Shown: piece by piece, positions 46,657 to 53,984 of the stretch
How positions within the stretch are numbered: the stretch's first letter is position 1
Layout of the letters: every line of letters starts with the position of its first letter
NCBI GenBank assembly: GCA_044841755.1
Contig: JAXOFM010000001.1
Span: 372,001 to 436,000 of the forward strand
Reading direction: 5' to 3'
Origin: CAZAPO01 sp044841755
GTDB taxonomy: Bacteria; Bacteroidota; Bacteroidia; Flavobacteriales; Flavobacteriaceae
Length of the DNA stretch: 64,000 nucleotides
Position numbers and translations under genes: made by a program
The notes under the pieces: model-generated
What the model saw: the letters and a program-made list of their open reading frames with translations, nothing else
Database searches by the model: none
Told to the model about the DNA's origin: nothing

Positions 46657-46660
46657 CGAT

Positions 46661-46750
46661 TTATTTTTTCTTGTGACGATTAGCTCGTCTTCTTTTTTTA
46701 CGCTTATGCGTTGCTACCTTGTGTCTTTTACGTTTTTTACCACTTGGCAT
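46661..46750 (-). CDS. 29-residue basic ribosomal-type protein (AURKAIP1/COX24-like, bS22/mS38 relative)
   Basis: The reverse strand has ATG at 46748-46750 and TAA at 46661-46663. The 29-residue product begins MPSGKKRKRHKVATHKRKKR and ends NRHKKK; over half its residues are Lys or Arg. This matches the very short Bacteroidetes proteins annotated with the AURKAIP1/COX24 domain, related to mitochondrial mS38 and mycobacterial bS22, which bind the small ribosomal subunit. It is 37 bases downstream of HU on the same strand and followed by a terminator. Too short for many gene finders. Confidence 0.85.
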   Translation of the reverse strand: MPSGKKRKRHKVATHKRKKRRRANRHKKK

Positions 46751-46787
46751 AGACTAGTGCTTTTTAAATTAATACTTATTTAATGTT

Positions 46788-47078
46788 TTATTTAACCTCA
46801 ACATTAGCTTTTACACTCTCTACAAAAACTTTTGCCGGTTTAAATGCTGGTATGTTGTGAGCAGGTATTTTAATAGTAGTATTCTTTGAAATATTTCTAC
46901 CTGTTTTTTCTGCTCTTGTTTTGATGATGAAACTTCCAAATCCTCTAAGGTAAACATTATCTCCTCCTTCTAAAGAGTTCTTCACTTCACTCATAAAAGT
47001 TTCAACTGTTGCTTGTACATCACCTTTTTCTATTCCTAATTTTTCAGAAATTTTCGCTACAATATCAGCCTTCGTCAT
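46788..47078 (-). CDS. HU/IHF-family DNA-binding protein
   Basis: The 96-residue protein starts MTKADIVAKISEKLGIEKG and has the HU beta-arm signature GFGSFIIKTRAEKTGRN and the tip Pro in IKIPAHNIPAFKPAK. It binds and bends DNA as a nucleoid protein. Its promoter is well placed at 47121-47152. The small basic ribosomal-type protein follows in the same transcript, linking nucleoid and ribosome supply. Confidence 0.95.
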   Translation of the reverse strand: MTKADIVAKISEKLGIEKGDVQATVETFMSEVKNSLEGGDNVYLRGFGSFIIKTRAEKTGRNISKNTTIKIPAHNIPAFKPAKVFVESVKANVEVK

Positions 47079-47120
47079 TATTAATTATTTTTTAGGGTTA
47101 TCTATTAATTATAAGGGTTG

Positions 47121-47152
47121 CAAATATATGTATTTTAAATTCAATATTTCAA
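47121..47152 (-). promoter_or_regulatory. Promoter of the HU gene
   Basis: On the reverse strand TTG (47152-47150) precedes TATATTTG (47128-47121) by 21 bases. The -7 box is 42 bases before the HU ATG. Confidence 0.5.
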
Positions 47153-47186
47153 GCCTAAATCGCTAAAATTTAACCCAATAAACGTT

Positions 47187-47194
47187 TATTTTTG
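47187..47194 (+). promoter_or_regulatory. -7 box of mutY
   Basis: TATTTTTG matches TAnnTTTG, 20 bases before the chosen ATG at 47215. It is back-to-back with the HU promoter. Confidence 0.4.
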
Positions 47195-47214
47195 CGTTTC
47201 ATGTGAATTTAAGA

Positions 47215-48255
47215 ATGAATTTTAATCAAACTTTAACACACTGGTATTCAGACAACAAGAGGAGTCTTCCTTGGAGAAAAACCAAAGACCCCTATTTTAT
47301 ATGGTTATCTGAAATCATTTTACAACAAACACGTGTTGATCAAGGACTGCCATATTATGAGTCTTTTGTTGCCTCTTTTCCAACAGTTTTTGAGCTTGCT
47401 AATGCCACTGAAGAACACGTTTTAAAACTATGGCAAGGACTTGGTTATTATTCAAGGGCAAGAAACCTTCATTTTACAGCTAAACACATAGTGAGTGAGT
47501 TTAATGGTGAATTCCCCAATACTTATGATGAACTTATTAAGCTAAAAGGTGTTGGCGATTACACAGCTAGTGCCATTGCTTCCATTTGTTTCAATGAACC
47601 CACGGCAGTTGTCGATGGAAATGTTTATCGTGTTTTAGCAAGATACTTTGGAATTGACACTCCTATTAATTCTACCAAAGGAATTAAGGAGTTTAAAGCT
47701 TTGGCTCAAAACCTACTACCAAAACAATTAGTTGGTGATTACAATCAAGCCATTATGGAGTTTGGTGCTAGACAATGTAAACCAGCAAATCCAAATTGTG
47801 ATGTTTGCCCTTTAAATAATAGTTGTTTATCACTTGCAAAAGGAAGAGTTAATAAGCTGCCTGTTAAACTTAAGAAAACCAAAATCACTAAAAAGTATTT
47901 CAATTTCTTAGTTTTTGTTTCCAATGACGAGAAAACAATTTTAGAACAAAGAACAAAAAACGGAATCTGGAAAAATTTGTATCAGTTTCCGTTAATTGAG
48001 ACCACAAAGAGCATTTCGATAAATACATTAAAAACTAATAAATCTTTCAAGCAAATTTTAAATTCATCTAAAGCTAAGATCACATTATATAATGTTGATG
48101 AGATCATCCATAAATTATCTCATCAACATTTATACACCAAATTTTGGATTGTTGAAGTTGATCAACTTCCAAAAGTAGGAGTACCTCTTAAAAATATACA
48201 TGATTTTCCTGTTCCTATTCTTATAGGAAAGTTTATTGACGAATTTAATTTCTAA
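47215..48255 (+). CDS. mutY: A/G-specific adenine glycosylase
   Basis: The protein has 346 residues from the ATG at 47215; a GTG at 47203 would add four residues. The helix-hairpin-helix is LIKLKGVGDYTASAIAS, the catalytic Asp is in AVVDGNVYRVLARYF, and the 4Fe-4S ligands are the four Cys of CKPANPNCDVCPLNNSC. The C-terminal NUDIX-like domain that recognises 8-oxoG starts near 225. It removes adenine opposite 8-oxoguanine. It heads a same-strand run with ssb, gldE and gldD. Confidence 0.95.
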   Translation: MNFNQTLTHWYSDNKRSLPWRKTKDPYFIWLSEIILQQTRVDQGLPYYESFVASFPTVFELANATEEHVLKLWQGLGYYSRARNLHFTAKHIVSEFNGEFPNTYDELIKLKGVGDYTASAIASICFNEPTAVVDGNVYRVLARYFGIDTPINSTKGIKEFKALAQNLLPKQLVGDYNQAIMEFGARQCKPANPNCDVCPLNNSCLSLAKGRVNKLPVKLKKTKITKKYFNFLVFVSNDEKTILEQRTKNGIWKNLYQFPLIETTKSISINTLKTNKSFKQILNSSKAKITLYNVDEIIHKLSHQHLYTKFWIVEVDQLPKVGVPLKNIHDFPVPILIGKFIDEFNF

Positions 48256-48287
48256 AGCTTTTTCACTACTTTTAAATAAATCAACAA

Positions 48288-48308
48288 AAACCACTAATTT
48301 TGTGGTTT
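48288..48308 (+). promoter_or_regulatory. ssb promoter -7 box inside a dyad
   Basis: AAACCAC (48288-48294) pairs with GTGGTTT (48302-48308). The -7 box TAATTTTG (48295-48302) fills the loop. The dyad may be an operator, or a terminator for mutY with a poor T tract. Confidence 0.4.
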
Positions 48309-48329
48309 AATTATATTCTATAAAAAATT

Positions 48330-48770
48330 ATGTCTGGAACACTAAACAAAGTAATGCTTATTGGGCATTTGGGAGATGAAGTTAAATTGCATTATTTTGA
48401 AGGAGGAGGTTGCGTTGGTCGTTTTCCTTTAGCAACTAATGAAACCTATGTTAACAAGCAAACTAACGAGCGTGTTACCAATACCGAATGGCATAATATT
48501 GTTGTTAGAAACAAAGGAGCCGAAATTTGCGAAAAATATTTAAGCAAAGGTGATAAAGTATATATTGAAGGAAGGATCAAAACGCGCAAATGGCAAGATG
48601 ACAAAGGCAATGATCGTTTTTCTACCGAAATTCAATGTAATGACTTTACATTCTTAACTAATAAAGGTGAAAGTAGTAATGCACAAATGCCTCAACAGCA
48701 AACTTCAACATCAACTCAAAATGTAGTAAATGAGCCGATTGGTGGAGATGATGACGATTTGCCATTCTAG
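48330..48770 (+). CDS. ssb: Single-stranded DNA-binding protein
   Basis: The 146-residue protein has the OB-fold (about 1-112, with LNKVMLIGHLGDEV, TEWHNIVVRNKGAEI, VYIEGRIKTRKWQD), a Gln/Ser-rich linker and the acidic tip DDDDLPF that recruits replication and repair proteins. It coats single-stranded DNA. The gene lies between mutY and gldE, an order common in Flavobacteriia. Confidence 0.96.
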   Translation: MSGTLNKVMLIGHLGDEVKLHYFEGGGCVGRFPLATNETYVNKQTNERVTNTEWHNIVVRNKGAEICEKYLSKGDKVYIEGRIKTRKWQDDKGNDRFSTEIQCNDFTFLTNKGESSNAQMPQQQTSTSTQNVVNEPIGGDDDDLPF

Positions 48771-48791
48771 TTTAATTAATTCTATTAAATT

Positions 48792-50093
48792 TTGGATCCC
48801 GACCCCTTTAGTTTAATAATTGCGTTATTTACACTTGATGTTTCTTTAGTTTCAGGATTCGTAATTCTGTTTATACTATTGCTTTGCTCTGCTTTGATAT
48901 CAGGGTCTGAAGTTGCGCTATTTTCATTAACGCAATTAGATATTGATGAAGGGATTGAAGATTCCAAAGCTATGGAAGTTGTTTCCAAGTTACTTCACAA
49001 ACCTCAAAAGCTATTAGCCACAATTTTAGTAGCTAACAACTTTATTAATATTGGTGTGGTAATCTTGTTTGCTTATTTAGGTGAACAGATATTTTCCTCT
49101 ATTACCAATCTTACTTTAAAATTTGTTGTGGAGGTTGTAATTGTAACTTTCCTTATCTTACTTTTTGGTGAAATTTTACCTAAGGTTTACGCAAGCAGGA
49201 ACAATATTGCGTTCTCAAAGTTTATGGCTTACCCGCTCAAAACTTTAGACGTATTATTTACTCCTATTAGTGGACCAATGCAGGCATTTACAAAGAGCAT
49301 CAATAAACGTTTAGGGCGTCAAAAATCCAACTTAAGTGTTGATCAATTATCACAAGCGTTAGAGCTCACAAGTGAGGAAGACACCACTAAGGAAGAACAC
49401 AAAATTTTACAAGGAATTGTGTCATTTGGTAATACAGACACCAAACAGGTAATGCGACCTAGAATAGATATTTTTGCTCTTGATAGCACTATGAAGTATG
49501 GTGACATCATGCCAGAAATTATAAAGAATGGCTATTCAAGAATTCCTGTTTATAAAGATAATGTAGATACTGTTGTTGGTATTCTTTATGTAAAAGATCT
49601 GTTACCACATCTAGACCGAAAACAATTTGATTGGACGTCACTTTTAAGAGAGCCTTTCTTTGTTCCTGAGAACAAGAAACTAGATGATCTGATGCAAGAA
49701 TTTCAAGAGAAAAAAGTACACTTAGCTGTAGTGGTTGATGAGTATGGTGGTACTTCTGGTATTGTTTCTTTAGAAGATGTAATAGAGGAAATTGTCGGAG
49801 ATATTAGTGACGAGTTTGATGACGATGACCTTATCTACTCTAAACTTGATGATAATAATTATGTGTTTGAAGGTAAGACAACTTTAAAGGATTTTTACCG
49901 CGTTATTAAGCTTGATGAAGAGGCTATTTTTGAGGAAGAAAAGGGAGAAGCGGAAACCATAGCTGGATTTGTTCTTGAAATATCAGGAAGCTTTCCTAAA
50001 TTAGACAGCAAAATAAATTTTAAGAATTACGTTTTTACTATTGAAGCCCTCGATAAAAAACGAATCAAACAAATTAAGGTTACCATTAGCTAA
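48792..50093 (+). CDS. gldE: Gliding motility-associated protein GldE (CNNM/CBS/CorC type)
   Basis: The 433-residue protein starts at a TTG (48792, MDPDPFSLIIALF), no ATG being suitable. It has a CNNM/DUF21 membrane domain (about 20-190), paired CBS domains (about 205-335, with VMRPRIDIFALD, YSRIPVYKDNVDTVVGI and VDEYGGTSGIVSLEDV) and a C-terminal CorC_HlyC domain. GldE is linked to gliding motility in Flavobacterium johnsoniae. It overlaps gldD by one base (TAATG), so they are translated together. Confidence 0.93.
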   Translation: MDPDPFSLIIALFTLDVSLVSGFVILFILLLCSALISGSEVALFSLTQLDIDEGIEDSKAMEVVSKLLHKPQKLLATILVANNFINIGVVILFAYLGEQIFSSITNLTLKFVVEVVIVTFLILLFGEILPKVYASRNNIAFSKFMAYPLKTLDVLFTPISGPMQAFTKSINKRLGRQKSNLSVDQLSQALELTSEEDTTKEEHKILQGIVSFGNTDTKQVMRPRIDIFALDSTMKYGDIMPEIIKNGYSRIPVYKDNVDTVVGILYVKDLLPHLDRKQFDWTSLLREPFFVPENKKLDDLMQEFQEKKVHLAVVVDEYGGTSGIVSLEDVIEEIVGDISDEFDDDDLIYSKLDDNNYVFEGKTTLKDFYRVIKLDEEAIFEEEKGEAETIAGFVLEISGSFPKLDSKINFKNYVFTIEALDKKRIKQIKVTIS

Positions 50094-50665
50094 TGCGAAA
50101 TATTTTTCTTCTTATTTTAATTGTTGTTTGTATTTCATGTGGTGAAGATCCAGTTCCTAAACCAAAAGCTTTTTTGCGTTTGGATTATCCAGCACACAAA
50201 TACCAAAAATTTCAACCACGGCTTCCGTTCACTTTTGAAAAAAATGACCTTGCCAGTGTTGTTAGCGACTTAAAAGTTTCTAGAGACGGTAAAACAAAAG
50301 GAGTAGATATTACTTATCCTCCACTTAAAGGAACTATTTATTTAACTTATAAGAAGGTTGATAATAACTTAGAAGAATACCTCATTGATGCACAAAACCT
50401 TACCCAAAAGCATTCACAAAGGGCAGACGAGATTACAGAACAACCTTTTCTTGATGAAGAAAGCAAAGTTTTTGGTATGTTCTACGAAGTTGGAGGTAAT
50501 GCTGCATCGCAATCGCAATTTTATGTTACAGATAGCATGAACCATTTTGTGACAGGATCGCTTTATTTTTATGCAAAACCTAATTACGATTCTATTCTTC
50601 CTGCTGCTGATTACTTAAAGAAAGACATCCAGCATATTATGGAAACCATTAGGTGGGAACAATAG
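50093..50665 (+). CDS. gldD: Gliding motility lipoprotein GldD
   Basis: The 190-residue lipoprotein has a lipobox ending VCISC (Cys16), followed by GEDPVPKPKAFLRLDYPAHKY, the recognisable GldD opening, and TYPPLKGTIYLTYK. GldD is required for gliding and associated protein secretion in Flavobacterium; its biochemical role is unresolved. It is the last gene of the mutY-ssb-gldE-gldD run and is followed by a hairpin terminator. Confidence 0.93.
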   Translation: MRNIFLLILIVVCISCGEDPVPKPKAFLRLDYPAHKYQKFQPRLPFTFEKNDLASVVSDLKVSRDGKTKGVDITYPPLKGTIYLTYKKVDNNLEEYLIDAQNLTQKHSQRADEITEQPFLDEESKVFGMFYEVGGNAASQSQFYVTDSMNHFVTGSLYFYAKPNYDSILPAADYLKKDIQHIMETIRWEQ

Positions 50666-50688
50666 ATTTTTCCTGCAATTATCGCATA

Positions 50689-50717
50689 AAAAAAGCCCAT
50701 ATTTCTATGAGCTTTTT
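50689..50717. terminator. Bidirectional terminator between gldD and the aspartate kinase gene
   Basis: The A-rich left arm with AAAGCCCATA pairs with TATGAGCTTT across a TTTC loop, with one mismatch. A and T runs flank it. Confidence 0.75.
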
Positions 50718-50737
50718 ACCTAAACCACACCAATATT

Positions 50738-52057
50738 TTAAGCCACAAGCTTAAAAATATAGTTCTGTAATTTCTTTAAAGTTGCCTGCTTTTCTGCAGT
50801 TGGAACTAATAAAGAAATATTATTGTTGCTACCTCCGTAAGAGATCATTCTAATTTTTACGTCCTTTAAAACCTGAAACAGCTTAAAAGTATCTGGATGA
50901 TGTACAATTGAATGCCCAACCAAACACACTATACTTTGATTATTGTCAACTTCAATAATTGCGAACTTTTCTAACTCGTTCACAATTTGCTTCAAGTTTG
51001 TATCATCGTCAATAGTCAAAGAAATTGCTACCTCAGATGTTGTGATCATATCAATTGGTGTTTCGTAAACTTCAAAGATCTCGAATACTTTTTTAAGAAA
51101 TCCATGAGCATTTAACATCCTTTCAGATTTGATCTTGATAGCTGTAATGTTATCTTTTGCTGCAATGGCTTTAATTCCATTTCCAGAATAGTTTCCAGTA
51201 ATTAAAGTTCCATGAGCTTCAGGATTCATTGTGTTCTTTAAGCGTAAAGGAATATTATCCTCCCTAACAGGAGTTACCGTTTGAGGATGCAAGATCTTAG
51301 CTCCAAAATATGCTAACTCTGCGGCTTCTGCATACGACAAGTTTTTAATTGGTCTTGTATTTTCTACATAACGAGGATCGTTGTTATGCATACCATCAAT
51401 ATCTGTCCAAATTTGTACTTCTTCAGCTTTTATTGCAGCTCCTAATATAGTTGCAGTATAGTCACTTCCTCCTCTTTGTAAATTTGAAACCCTACCTTGG
51501 TCATCGATACAGATAAACCCTTGCGTAATATAGATTGTAGCTTCTGGTGCATCCTCCAGCACCATATTTAAATGTTGCTTGATATAAAAGAAATCAGGTT
51601 CCTGAGTTTTATCAATTCTCATAAAGCTAAGAGCTGGCAATAATGCTGAACTTATTCCTTCCTGAGTTAGAAAGCTATTAAATATATAAGTAGACATTAA
51701 CTCTCCTTGAGCAACAATTTTATTATCTAATAATTGCGAATAGTTCTCATAAGTACAATCCACAAGGAAATTAAAAATATCATTGATGTAAACTTTAGCA
51801 TCTTCATTCAATGCTTTATTAGTAAGAAGTTCTTCAATGGTTTTAAAGTAGTGGTTGTGTAGTTTGTTAATTTGTTCTACTGCTTGATCAACTTGTCCAT
51901 TTGCGATACTTTCTGAAATAGCCACCAAAGCATTGGTAGTTCCAGACATTGCAGAAAGCACTATTATTTTCTGCTGACCATCATCAATAATATTTTTGAC
52001 ATTGGTCATGTTTTCAACCGAACCTACAGACGTTCCTCCAAACTTTAAAACTTGCAT
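50738..52057 (-). CDS. lysC: Aspartate kinase
   Basis: About 439 residues from the second ATG codon (MQVLKFGGTSVGS); ATG at 52060 is directly before it. Kinase motifs are KFGGTSVGS, the aspartate-site RGGSDYTATILGAA and TDIDGMHNNDPR. C-terminal ACT domains follow (about 305-439; ITTSEVAISLTID, MISYGGSNNNISLLV). It phosphorylates aspartate as the first step to Lys, Met and Thr. It is not fused to homoserine dehydrogenase. It is divergent from an ACT-like protein. lysC is used as a general symbol. Confidence 0.93.
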   Translation of the reverse strand: MQVLKFGGTSVGSVENMTNVKNIIDDGQQKIIVLSAMSGTTNALVAISESIANGQVDQAVEQINKLHNHYFKTIEELLTNKALNEDAKVYINDIFNFLVDCTYENYSQLLDNKIVAQGELMSTYIFNSFLTQEGISSALLPALSFMRIDKTQEPDFFYIKQHLNMVLEDAPEATIYITQGFICIDDQGRVSNLQRGGSDYTATILGAAIKAEEVQIWTDIDGMHNNDPRYVENTRPIKNLSYAEAAELAYFGAKILHPQTVTPVREDNIPLRLKNTMNPEAHGTLITGNYSGNGIKAIAAKDNITAIKIKSERMLNAHGFLKKVFEIFEVYETPIDMITTSEVAISLTIDDDTNLKQIVNELEKFAIIEVDNNQSIVCLVGHSIVHHPDTFKLFQVLKDVKIRMISYGGSNNNISLLVPTAEKQATLKKLQNYIFKLVA

Positions 52058-52076
52058 CATTAAAATGTTTACTGTA

Positions 52077-52084
52077 CAAAACTA
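52077..52084 (-). promoter_or_regulatory. -7 box of the aspartate kinase gene
   Basis: On the reverse strand TAGTTTTG matches TAnnTTTG, about 19 bases before the ATG at 52057. Confidence 0.35.
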
Positions 52085-52126
52085 AACCTAAGGCTAACAG
52101 AGACACCATATTTGAAAAAATTAGTT

Positions 52127-52134
52127 TAAATTTG
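52127..52134 (+). promoter_or_regulatory. -7 box of the ACT-like gene
   Basis: TAAATTTG matches TAnnTTTG, 24 bases before the ATG at 52159. It lies 43 bases from the opposite-facing aspartate kinase box, so the two promoters could be co-regulated. Confidence 0.4.
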
Positions 52135-52158
52135 CACGTATTGTTAAATATTTAACAT

Positions 52159-52815
52159 ATGAAGACTATTGCCAGTTGTGTTGAAGACATTTTGATCACT
52201 CAACCATATCTAGAGGAAGCTCTTTCTAGAGGAATTATTAATTACAGTGCGTTAGCTGAAGAGCTACAAGAACCTATTGGGAATATGCTAAAAAAACCTG
52301 TAAAATCAGGTGCAATCATGATGGCTCTTCGACGCTATAATTCACCATTGGTTCCGGGACATTCTTTAAAGATGAAAAAGATCATCAATAATTTAGGTGA
52401 CATTACTGTGCGCTCTAACCTAACTGATTTTACGGTAAAGAACTCACACACGTTAATTAATAATCACGCCAAAATATTGGATAAGGTTAAGGGGCAGTCA
52501 AAATTGTTTTACACATTTACAAGAGGAATTCACGAAAGCAATATCATTATCTCAAGTAGTTTGAAACCCTTTATTATGGAGTGTTTCAAAGACGAAACTT
52601 TTATAGCTGTACAAGATGGTCTTTCTGCAATTAGTATTAATCTTCCAGAAGAAAACTCCAAAATTGCTGGATTGTACTATCACTTTTTTAAGCGTTTGGC
52701 TTGGGAAGGTATTATTCTTTACGAAGTAGTGTCTACAACAAATGAGTTTACCATTTTAGTGGAAGAAGACTTTGTTGATAAAGCTTTTTCTGCAATTAAA
52801 CGACTGAAGCGGTAA
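52159..52815 (+). CDS. Possible ACT-domain regulatory protein next to aspartate kinase
   Basis: The 218-residue protein has an N-terminal helical part (about 1-80, with ALAEELQEPIGNMLKKPVKS, reminiscent of a helix-turn-helix) and a C-terminal alpha/beta region that fits two ACT-like repeats (TFTRGIHESNIIISS and KIAGLYYHFFKRLAWEGI followed by TNEFTILVEED). Similar proteins are found in Bacteroidetes with names such as hypothetical or aspartate kinase-like. No kinase motif is present. Divergence from aspartate kinase suggests amino-acid sensing. The function is inferred only. Confidence 0.6.
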   Translation: MKTIASCVEDILITQPYLEEALSRGIINYSALAEELQEPIGNMLKKPVKSGAIMMALRRYNSPLVPGHSLKMKKIINNLGDITVRSNLTDFTVKNSHTLINNHAKILDKVKGQSKLFYTFTRGIHESNIIISSSLKPFIMECFKDETFIAVQDGLSAISINLPEENSKIAGLYYHFFKRLAWEGIILYEVVSTTNEFTILVEEDFVDKAFSAIKRLKR

Positions 52816-52845
52816 ACTTAAGTTTTTAAAATACAATCAAATAAA

Positions 52846-52872
52846 AAAGTGAGCCCTAATTAGAACTCACTT
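52846..52872 (-). terminator. Terminator of the AhpD-like gene (reverse strand)
   Basis: AAGTGAG (52847-52853) pairs with CTCACTT (52866-52872). On the reverse strand the stem ends in a T run. It may also stop the convergent ACT-like gene. Confidence 0.75.
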
Positions 52873-52879
52873 AAATATT

Positions 52880-53437
52880 TTAATTCAAAATAGCGAATTG
52901 ACCTGATTTTACTTCTGGAAAATCTATTTCAGTTTCTGCTATATGGTTAACATAGTTGGTAAGCGTATTAGCAACCACGTTTAGAATGATTTCTAAGATA
53001 TCACCATCATTATATCCAGCTTCTTTTACACTAGCTATGTCCTCAGATGTTACCTGACCTCTGTTTCTAGTTATCAATTTTGCAAATTTAAGTCCTGCTT
53101 GAGTTTTGGTATCGTTAGCAAAACCTAATCTGCTTTGTTCAGTTTGTTCTTCACTTAATCCGTTCATTTTACCAATAGCCGTATGTGCAGATAAGCAATA
53201 ATTACAACTGTTTTCTTCTGCAATTGCTAATGCCAATTGTTCTCTAAACTTGTTTGAGAAGTTTCCGCTTCCATTTAATTCTCCTAAACTCAAATAAGAT
53301 TTTAAAGTAGCTGGAGAGTTTCCAAATACTTTAATAAGGTTTGGAATAAATCCTAACTTATTATTCACAGCATCAAATAATTCTTTTGCTTCTGCAGTGG
53401 TGGTTTCTGGGTTTAAGGTTTTAATTCTTGTATTCAT
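52880..53437 (-). CDS. AhpD-like carboxymuconolactone decarboxylase family protein
   Basis: The protein has 185 residues from the ATG at 53437 (MNTRIKTLNPE); a longer frame to 53479 is less likely. The AhpD redox motif is in ALAIAEENSCNYCLSAHTAIG, with Cys-x-x-Cys and His three residues after the second Cys. AhpD-type proteins reduce peroxiredoxins or act on peroxides. It is the third gene of the thioredoxin/small Cys protein unit, supporting a peroxide or thiol stress role. Confidence 0.9.
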   Translation of the reverse strand: MNTRIKTLNPETTTAEAKELFDAVNNKLGFIPNLIKVFGNSPATLKSYLSLGELNGSGNFSNKFREQLALAIAEENSCNYCLSAHTAIGKMNGLSEEQTEQSRLGFANDTKTQAGLKFAKLITRNRGQVTSEDIASVKEAGYNDGDILEIILNVVANTLTNYVNHIAETEIDFPEVKSGQFAILN

Positions 53438-53479
53438 AATTTTTATTTTTCGCCCAAATATTTCGGACTTGTTAAACAT

Positions 53480-53569
53480 TTATTTACAATCACAAAGCTC
53501 TCTATCTGGATAAGCTTCGTCATATTCTTGATAGCCCCAACAATTAGGGCATTGATCATTCGTATTCAT
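53480..53569 (-). CDS. 29-residue CxxC/CxC mini-protein in the thioredoxin operon
   Basis: The reverse strand has ATG at 53567-53569 and TAA at 53480-53482. The 29-residue product begins MNTNDQCPNCWGYQEYDEAY and ends ELCDCK, with a CPNC knuckle and a CDC pair. This four-Cys pattern would suit one Zn or a redox centre. The start codon is 2 bases after the thioredoxin stop, and the AhpD-like start is 42 bases on, so the three form one unit. I know of no characterised function for it; it is too short for many gene finders. Confidence 0.72.
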   Translation of the reverse strand: MNTNDQCPNCWGYQEYDEAYPDRELCDCK

Positions 53570-53571
53570 AA

Positions 53572-53892
53572 TTAAATTGCTTTTAACTGATTAATTCTAT
53601 TCCTTAATTCACTTTCAGAAATTAATCCGTTATGTCTCCCCATTTCTTTACCGTCTACAATATGAACTAAAGTCGGGATGCTTCTTACTCCAAATGCTGC
53701 TGCCAATTCTTTATTGGTATCTACATTCACTTTTTTAATTGCTACATCATCATTAAACTCTTCTGCCAATTTGTGAATAGTTGGTAATAATGTTTGACAT
53801 GGTCCACACCAATCTGCATAAAAATCTAGAAGAACAGATTGGTTATTATTTATTGTTTGTTGAAAATCTTTTTGATCTAATTGTATGTCCAT
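53572..53892 (-). CDS. Thioredoxin
   Basis: The 106-residue protein has the active-site WCGPCQ in LLDFYADWCGPCQTLLP and the cis-Pro in VRSIPTLVHI. No signal peptide, so it is cytoplasmic. It is the first gene of a unit with the 29-residue CxxC protein and the AhpD-like protein, controlled from the region 53893-53984, directly downstream of the AraC-type regulator gene. Confidence 0.94.
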   Translation of the reverse strand: MDIQLDQKDFQQTINNNQSVLLDFYADWCGPCQTLLPTIHKLAEEFNDDVAIKKVNVDTNKELAAAFGVRSIPTLVHIVDGKEMGRHNGLISESELRNRINQLKAI

Positions 53893-53908
53893 TTTTTCTC
53901 ATTTTTTA

Positions 53909-53935
53909 ATTACAGTACAAAGATGCGACTGTAAT
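53909..53935. promoter_or_regulatory. Perfect dyad around the thioredoxin promoter -7 region
   Basis: ATTACAGT (53909-53916) and ACTGTAAT (53928-53935) form a perfect 8-base inverted repeat, 11 bases apart. On the reverse strand the gap contains CATCTTTG, one base off TAnnTTTG. It ends 17 bases before the thioredoxin ATG and looks like an operator. Confidence 0.5.
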
Positions 53936-53948
53936 GAGCCTCTAAAAA

Positions 53949-53977
53949 TGGACAAAAGTTCCTAATGCTTGGACAAA
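53949..53977. promoter_or_regulatory. Direct repeats 21 bases apart upstream of thioredoxin (AraC-type operator)
   Basis: TGGACAAA occurs at 53949-53956 and 53970-53977, 21 bases apart from start to start, two helical turns, in the same orientation. This is the half-site spacing of many AraC-family operators. The araC-type gene ends 8 bases further on. Confidence 0.5.
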
Positions 53978-53984
53978 GCAGATT

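Noticed and set aside
53438..53479. Longer start for the AhpD-like protein
   Set aside because: The extension ends right at the mini-protein stop codon; the ATG at 53437 gives the family-typical start.
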